From positions 1 to 10,955 of the forward strand of contig DFRF01000235.1 in assembly GCA_002378125.1 (NCBI GenBank): DNA of 10,955 nucleotides. Reading direction: 5' to 3'. Positions 7,098 through 10,955 of this stretch are shown piece by piece; positions within the stretch are counted from its first letter, which is position 1; each line of letters starts with the position of its first letter. The notes beneath the pieces were generated by a model that was not told the DNA's origin, made no database searches, and was given only the letters and a program-made list of their open reading frames with translations. Made by a program: the position numbers and the translations under genes. Origin of the DNA: Rhodospirillaceae bacterium UBA3470 (GTDB lineage: Bacteria; Pseudomonadota; Alphaproteobacteria; Rhodospirillales; Casp-alpha2).

Positions 7098-7480
7098 ATC
7101 AGCACGGCTTTCGTCAAGAACATCCCGGCAAGGAGCCCTGTGATCCCAAACAACACGGACCCCGCCATATACATGCCTGCGAGCAGGAAATCCCCTCGCG
7201 TCCATAAGCTCACGGCATCTAAGGAAAAAGTGGAAAAGGTGGTAAAAGCTCCCAGGACGCCAGCCACCAAGAATGCCCGTAACTCGGCCGACGGCGACCA
7301 AGCAAACGCCGACACTTCAATTAGGACACCCAGGGCGAATGATCCTAACACGTTGACGATGACTGTGCCGAACGGAAACCCATAGCCAAGAAAATACCCG
7401 CCCCCGGAGGTAATCAGAAAACGGCCGACGGCACCCAAAGCGCCACCGGCGGCAACGGCTAAAATTGTGTGAACGGACAT
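7094..7480 (-). CDS. crcB: Fluoride channel CrcB/FluC
   Basis: A 128-residue, four-helix inner-membrane protein of standard length. Family motifs are GGALGAVGRF (residues 12-21), GFPFGTVIVNVLGSFALG (34-51, with the pore Asn N43) and GVLGAFTTFSTFS (74-86), which holds the phenylalanines and threonines of the fluoride path and the central sodium site. FluC proteins form antiparallel dimers that export fluoride. Here the gene sits within the run, 19 nt after the rarA stop and overlapping rluC by 4 nt, so there is no space for a fluoride riboswitch directly upstream. GAGGGCG lies about 8 nt before ATG 7480. Only one crcB copy is seen, consistent with a homodimer. Confidence 0.96.
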   Translation of the reverse strand: MSVHTILAVAAGGALGAVGRFLITSGGGYFLGYGFPFGTVIVNVLGSFALGVLIEVSAFAWSPSAELRAFLVAGVLGAFTTFSTFSLDAVSLWTRGDFLLAGMYMAGSVLFGITGLLAGMFLTKAVLI

Positions 7481-7499
7481 CGTTTTTCGCCCTCGACCA

Positions 7500-8792
7500 T
7501 TAGGCTTTGGATTTCGCTTTCCTCAGTTTATCCCAGTATTCCAAACGCTTGGCAATCTCGCGCTCAAAGCCTCTCGGCTCGGGTATATAAAATCGACTGC
7601 GCGACATGTCATCGGGAAAGTAGTCTTGGCCGGAAAAGCCTTCTTGCTCGTTGTGGTCATAAGCATAATCAGCGCCGTATCCCATTTCCCTCATCATTCC
7701 CGTCGGCGCATTGAGAATACATTTCGGCGGCATCAAGGAGCCCATCTCGCGCGCTATTTTCCGCGCGCTCTTTCCTGCCCGGTACGCGGCGTTCGATTTT
7801 GGCGCCGTACCCAAGTAGATTACGCACTGGACAACGGCCATTTCTCCCTCCGGTGACCCCAGACGCTCAAACGCCTCCCAGGCTGTGATGGACTGGATCA
7901 GAGCGCCTGGATCGGCCATACCAATATCTTCGACTGCGAATCGCGTGAGGCGGCGCATGATGTAACGCGGATCTTCCCCTCCTTCCAACATGCGTGCCAG
8001 CCAATAGAGCGCCGCATCCGTGTCTGATCCCCGGAGCGACTTGTGCAAGGCGCTGATAAGATTGTAGTGGGCGTCATCAGTTTTGTCGTATAGGGGCATC
8101 CGTTGTTGAATGCTTCCCGCAAGGGCCGCGGTGTTCAGAACCGGCTCTTCTGGCAGGGTTAGCAGTTCTTCGGCCATATTGAGAAGATATCGCCCATCGC
8201 CATCCGCTAAGGCGCGCAGGCTCCGTCTAGCGTCAGTATCCACGGGGAGTTCTCGCCCCGCATCCTGTTCCGCACGTAACAACAATTCCTCCAACGCCGC
8301 ATCGTCCAGACGATTTAGGACCAGAACCTGCGCACGAGAGAGAATGGCCGCATTCAGTTCGAAGGACGGGTTCTCGGTGGTGGCACCGACTAGTATGACC
8401 GTCCCATCCTCTACATAAGGGAGAAAGCCGTCCTGTTGGGCTTTGTTGAAGCGATGGATCTCATCGATAAACAAAAGCGTACCACGTCCCAACTGTCGAA
8501 CGCGTTTGGCCTCATCAAACGCCTTGCGCAAATCGGCGATGCCCGAAAACACCGCAGACAATGGGATGAAGGCCATATCCCCACTTGATGCCAAGAGGTG
8601 TGCGATGGTTGTCTTGCCAGTGCCCGGAGGGCCCCACAATATCATCGACGTGATGCGTCCCGATCCGACCATCCGACCAAGGGGCGCGTCTGCTGCCAAG
8701 AGGTGATCTTGGCCAACGACCTCGGTTAGGGTTGTCGGACGCAACTGGTCCGCCAAGGGGCGCGGCGTTTGTTGTTCGAACAGAGACTCCAC
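7500..8792 (-). CDS. rarA: Replication-associated recombination protein A (RarA/MgsA), AAA+ ATPase
   Basis: A 430-residue AAA+ protein of the RarA/WRNIP1/Mgs1 family, which acts at stalled replication forks and loads or remodels at DNA ends and gaps. Walker A is GPPGTGKTT (residues 54-62), Walker B is LLFIDEIHRF (106-115), sensor 1 is GATTENPSF (136-144), and the arginine finger lies in LSR (151-153). The N-terminal RPLADQLRPTTLTEVVGQDH is typical. The C-terminal part holds the family's lid and tetramerisation region, for example PRYIMRRLTRFAVEDIG, and ends in SRFYIPEPRGFEREI. The start is GTG at 8792, 3 nt after the protease stop, with no strong ribosome site, so coupling to the upstream gene is likely. 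The next gene, crcB, follows after 19 nt. Confidence 0.96.
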   Translation of the reverse strand: MESLFEQQTPRPLADQLRPTTLTEVVGQDHLLAADAPLGRMVGSGRITSMILWGPPGTGKTTIAHLLASSGDMAFIPLSAVFSGIADLRKAFDEAKRVRQLGRGTLLFIDEIHRFNKAQQDGFLPYVEDGTVILVGATTENPSFELNAAILSRAQVLVLNRLDDAALEELLLRAEQDAGRELPVDTDARRSLRALADGDGRYLLNMAEELLTLPEEPVLNTAALAGSIQQRMPLYDKTDDAHYNLISALHKSLRGSDTDAALYWLARMLEGGEDPRYIMRRLTRFAVEDIGMADPGALIQSITAWEAFERLGSPEGEMAVVQCVIYLGTAPKSNAAYRAGKSARKIAREMGSLMPPKCILNAPTGMMREMGYGADYAYDHNEQEGFSGQDYFPDDMSRSRFYIPEPRGFEREIAKRLEYWDKLRKAKSKA

Positions 8793-8795
8793 GTA

Positions 8796-10229
8796 TCACC
8801 GATTGATGATCAATTCGCGCGTACGACCATTGCGCAGGACCGCGATCCGCCATTGATCAGCAGGCTTCTCCATCTCACGGATCAGGTCTTTGACGCTGGG
8901 AACAGGCCGGTTATTGACTAAGCGCAGATAATCGCCGGGACGAAACCCAAGCCTGTTCGCTGGTGAGCCACGAATAATATTGAAAATGAACACTCCGGTG
9001 ACGAAGGGGTCGACGCCCGTACGCTCTGCCAATGCAGGTGACATATTTCCGACGATCGCCCCGGAGAGCGGCTGGCTACCGTCCATCTTTGTCTCATTTT
9101 TCCTTGGCTTGTCCGGAGCCGCCATCAGTGGCAATCGAACGGCACGGGTTTTTCCGCCGCGCCACAGTCGGACCACGGCCGAATCCCCAATCGGCAACGT
9201 AGCGATCCGGTGGCGCAACCCAGTATTGTCGTTTACTTCGTGGCCATTCACAGCCAAAACCACATCTCCCACTGTTATCCCCACCTTGGCTGCTGCGCCG
9301 GCTTTGTGGACCGCGGTGATTAACACACCCGTAGGCCGCTCCATACTCAGGGAATTGGCTATATCTTGACTGACTGATTGTCCCGTGGCGCCGAACCAAG
9401 GCCAGACTAGGCCGCCGCCCGGCGATACACCCCGAATGACCGCGCGAACCATGTTCGAGGGCACCGCGAAACCAATACCGTGAGAGCCACCACTTTTCGA
9501 ATAGATCGCTGTGTTTACACCCACCAAGTAGCCGTTTACGGACACCAGCGCGCCACCCGAGTTTCCGGGATTGATGGCTGCATCCGTTTGAATATAAGAG
9601 TTCAGACTGGAATCGCCGATCTTGGTTCGTGCCAAGGCCGACACGATGCCGCTTGTCACTGTTTGCCCGACCCCGAACGGGTTGCCGATAGCGAGGACAA
9701 GGTCACCGACTTCTAGATCATCAGAGTCTTGAATCTGAATGTACGGTAGGTTTTGACCTTCTGGCGTGATCTTCAGGACCGCTAAGTCCGTTTTCGGATC
9801 GGAAACCAAAACCCTCGCAACAAATTCCCGACGGTCTGCGAGGATGACCTGAATTTCATTGGCGCCTTGGATGACGTGTTGGTTGGTGACGATCATGCCG
9901 CTGGGGTCGACGATGACGCCGGAGCCAAGGGAATTCTGTTGGCGAGCCTTTGGCCGATCCCGCGGAAACCCGAAACCGTCGTTGAAGAATTGACGGAAGA
10001 ACGGATCGTCAAACAAGGATGGCACACCACGTCGGGCCTGCACGGTTTTCTGAGTGAAGATGTTGACCACGGCAGGTGCAGTTTTCTTCACAAGTGGCGC
10101 GAACGAGAGTTTAATCTGGGCGGGGCTCGTCGGCACACGTTTTTGTGCAGACTCCGCACTCAAGATCGGTCCGGAAAGAAAAAGTAGACTGGTAAATATT
10201 AGACGATAAAGAGACATATTCTGGCGCAT
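8796..10229 (-). CDS. Periplasmic Do/HtrA-family serine endoprotease (DegP/DegQ-like)
   Basis: A secreted quality-control protease, about 477 residues from ATG 10229. The N-terminus MRQNMSLYRLIFTSLLFLSG is a typical signal peptide with likely cleavage near SAESA. The trypsin-like domain shows the triad His in IVTNQHVIQG (H118), Asp in TDLAVLKI (D148) and Ser in NPGNSGGALVSVNG (S224). Two PDZ domains follow: GVLITAVHKAGAAAKVGI (about 301-318) and GVFIFNIIRGSPANRLGFRP (about 412-431). It should degrade or hold misfolded envelope proteins. The frame is open to an ATG at 10286, but that start lies inside the rplQ terminator hairpin and would hide the signal peptide. ATG 10229 has GGAG about 17 nt upstream, which is long; ATG 10217 is another choice. 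I cannot separate DegP from DegQ. The stop is 3 nt from the rarA start. Confidence 0.93.
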   Translation of the reverse strand: MRQNMSLYRLIFTSLLFLSGPILSAESAQKRVPTSPAQIKLSFAPLVKKTAPAVVNIFTQKTVQARRGVPSLFDDPFFRQFFNDGFGFPRDRPKARQQNSLGSGVIVDPSGMIVTNQHVIQGANEIQVILADRREFVARVLVSDPKTDLAVLKITPEGQNLPYIQIQDSDDLEVGDLVLAIGNPFGVGQTVTSGIVSALARTKIGDSSLNSYIQTDAAINPGNSGGALVSVNGYLVGVNTAIYSKSGGSHGIGFAVPSNMVRAVIRGVSPGGGLVWPWFGATGQSVSQDIANSLSMERPTGVLITAVHKAGAAAKVGITVGDVVLAVNGHEVNDNTGLRHRIATLPIGDSAVVRLWRGGKTRAVRLPLMAAPDKPRKNETKMDGSQPLSGAIVGNMSPALAERTGVDPFVTGVFIFNIIRGSPANRLGFRPGDYLRLVNNRPVPSVKDLIREMEKPADQWRIAVLRNGRTRELIINR

Positions 10230-10270
10230 GGCTGGAACGAATACTTCTCCGGACTTTACCATTGTTCGAT

Positions 10271-10296
10271 AAAAAAAGGCAGCCATTAAGGCTGCC
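10271..10296 (-). terminator. Intrinsic terminator after rplQ
   Basis: Read on the minus strand, GGCAGCC, loop TTAAT, GGCTGCC forms a perfect 7-bp stem followed directly by seven T. It lies 40 nt after the rplQ stop and ends the ribosomal-protein transcript before the protease gene. The protease therefore needs read-through or its own promoter. Confidence 0.9.
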
Positions 10297-10335
10297 TATT
10301 CGTGCGCTTGTTGCAATAATATGGAAATGGTGCCC

Positions 10336-10770
10336 TTACGCTTCGTTAACCTCATCTAGAGCATCCATTTCCGCCTCGTGACGAGCCCTGTCCTCAGCGC
10401 CTTTTGAATCAGGGTCACGATCAACGAGTTCGATCAAGGCCATAGGGGCAGCGTCGCCGTGGCGGAAGCCGGCTTTCAACACACGGGTGTAGCCGCCTGG
10501 GCGACCCTGGTAGCGTTCCGCAAGAACGGAAAATAACTTCACAAGCGCCACGTCGTCGCGCAAGAAAGACGCTGCCTGACGACGGGAATGCAGGGTCCCT
10601 TTCTTGCCCAAAGTGATCAACTTGTCTGCGATGCGACGCAATTCCTTGGCCTTTGGCAAGGTGGTTTTAATTTGCTCGTGGTTCAACAAAGACACGGCCA
10701 TGTTGGCGAACATGGCTTTGCGATGCGAAGCCGTCCTGTTCAAACGGCGATATCCGTGTCGGTGTCTCAT
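10336..10770 (-). CDS. rplQ: 50S ribosomal protein L17
   Basis: A 144-residue protein with the L17 signature throughout. It begins MRHRHGYRRLNRTASHRKAM, then FANMAVSLLNHEQIKTTLPKAKELRRIADKLITLGKKG (residues 22-59). The later core is AERYQGRPGGYTRVLKAGFRHGDAAPMALIELVDRD. L17 binds 23S rRNA near the peptide exit tunnel. The acidic tail of about 25 residues (DSKGAEDRARHEAEMDALDEVNEA) makes it longer than the E. coli protein, a length I associate with alphaproteobacterial L17. AGGAG lies 8 nt before ATG 10770. It follows rpoA by 89 nt, the standard order at the end of the alpha operon, and is followed by a strong terminator. Confidence 0.98.
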   Translation of the reverse strand: MRHRHGYRRLNRTASHRKAMFANMAVSLLNHEQIKTTLPKAKELRRIADKLITLGKKGTLHSRRQAASFLRDDVALVKLFSVLAERYQGRPGGYTRVLKAGFRHGDAAPMALIELVDRDPDSKGAEDRARHEAEMDALDEVNEA

Positions 10771-10859
10771 GCTCTGGCTCCTTTTATATACCGCGCGTGG
10801 CTCTTTACCCGCGGAGATTCTTTCTTTGGCCGTTTGGCCCCTGTTGTTGGGCGGTTGGG

Positions 10860-10955
10860 CTAGAAGGGGTCTTCTAGGCGCTTCGCCAGGTCTTCGATGT
10901 TTTCGGGTGGCCAGTTGGGGATTTCCATTCCCAGGTGCAGCCCCATGTGTCCCAA
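10860..10955 (-). CDS. rpoA: RNA polymerase alpha subunit, C-terminal end only
   Basis: The minus strand from the window edge to the TAG at 10860-10862 encodes 31 residues, LGHMGLHLGMEIPNWPPENI followed by EDLAKRLEDPF. This is the very end of RpoA, in the C-terminal domain that contacts UP-element DNA and activators. GMEIPNWPP is the alphaproteobacterial form of the conserved LGM-L-NWPP motif. The short length is due to the window edge. It is upstream of rplQ in transcription, as in the alpha operon. The 89-nt spacer to rplQ contains a small GGCC-AAAC-GGCC inverted repeat that is too weak to call a terminator. Confidence 0.93.
   Translation of the reverse strand: MGHMGLHLGMEIPNWPPENIEDLAKRLEDPF

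Noticed and set aside
7098..7301. N-terminal extension of RluC in the longest open frame
   Set aside because: It lies entirely inside crcB, has no RluC-like sequence, and the ATGA overlap gives a better start.
6834..7385. Plus-strand open frame of 183 codons across rluC and crcB
   Set aside because: It is antisense to two strongly supported genes; its translation looks like a frame shadow.
7481..7499. Fluoride riboswitch upstream of crcB
   Set aside because: Only 19 nt separate rarA and crcB, too short for that riboswitch, and no such fold was seen in the end of rarA.
10230..10286. Longer N-terminus for the Do protease
   Set aside because: Its ATG is in the rplQ terminator loop, and the extension places extra residues before a clear signal peptide.
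10771..10859. Terminator or attenuator between rpoA and rplQ
   Set aside because: The GGCC-AAAC-GGCC repeat is only 4 bp and lacks a T-run; the genes are normally co-transcribed.

Overview
The window reads as chromosomal DNA of an alphaproteobacterium, probably Rhodospirillales-like. This rests on an ATP12-type F1-ATPase assembly chaperone, on RpoA and L17 sequences typical of the class, and on the gene order rpoA-rplQ-(Do protease)-rarA-crcB-rluC-HAD-ATP12, which I recall from that class. The taxonomy is inference, because no rRNA is present.

Left part (about 1-3940) is an accessory metabolic region. On the plus strand are the 3' part of a nitronate monooxygenase-like flavoenzyme and an MFS transporter. 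Convergent to these, on the minus strand, is an SDR oxidoreductase of the peroxisomal enoyl-CoA reductase/AtuG-like type with a non-canonical active site. Divergent from the SDR is a DUF169 protein of unknown function. The SDR and DUF169 genes share a 147-bp upstream region.

Right part (about 3948-10955) is a long minus-strand housekeeping run. In transcription order it holds the end of rpoA, rplQ with a clear intrinsic terminator, a periplasmic HtrA/Do serine protease, rarA, crcB/fluC, rluC, a HAD-IA phosphatase and the ATP12 chaperone. Junctions from the protease to rluC are tight: 3 nt, 19 nt and an ATGA overlap.

Two places in this run do not hold intact genes. Between rluC and the HAD gene lies a decayed response-regulator receiver domain, with stops, a frameshift and the phospho-acceptor Asp lost. 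Between the HAD gene and ATP12 lies a broken open frame of about 123 codons that fits the operon spacing but carries a stop and a frame change. I saw no mobile element, CRISPR array, tRNA or rRNA. The most unusual content is these two gene remnants, the SDR active-site variant and the uncharacterised DUF169/SDR pair. I do not see a convincing new multi-gene system.
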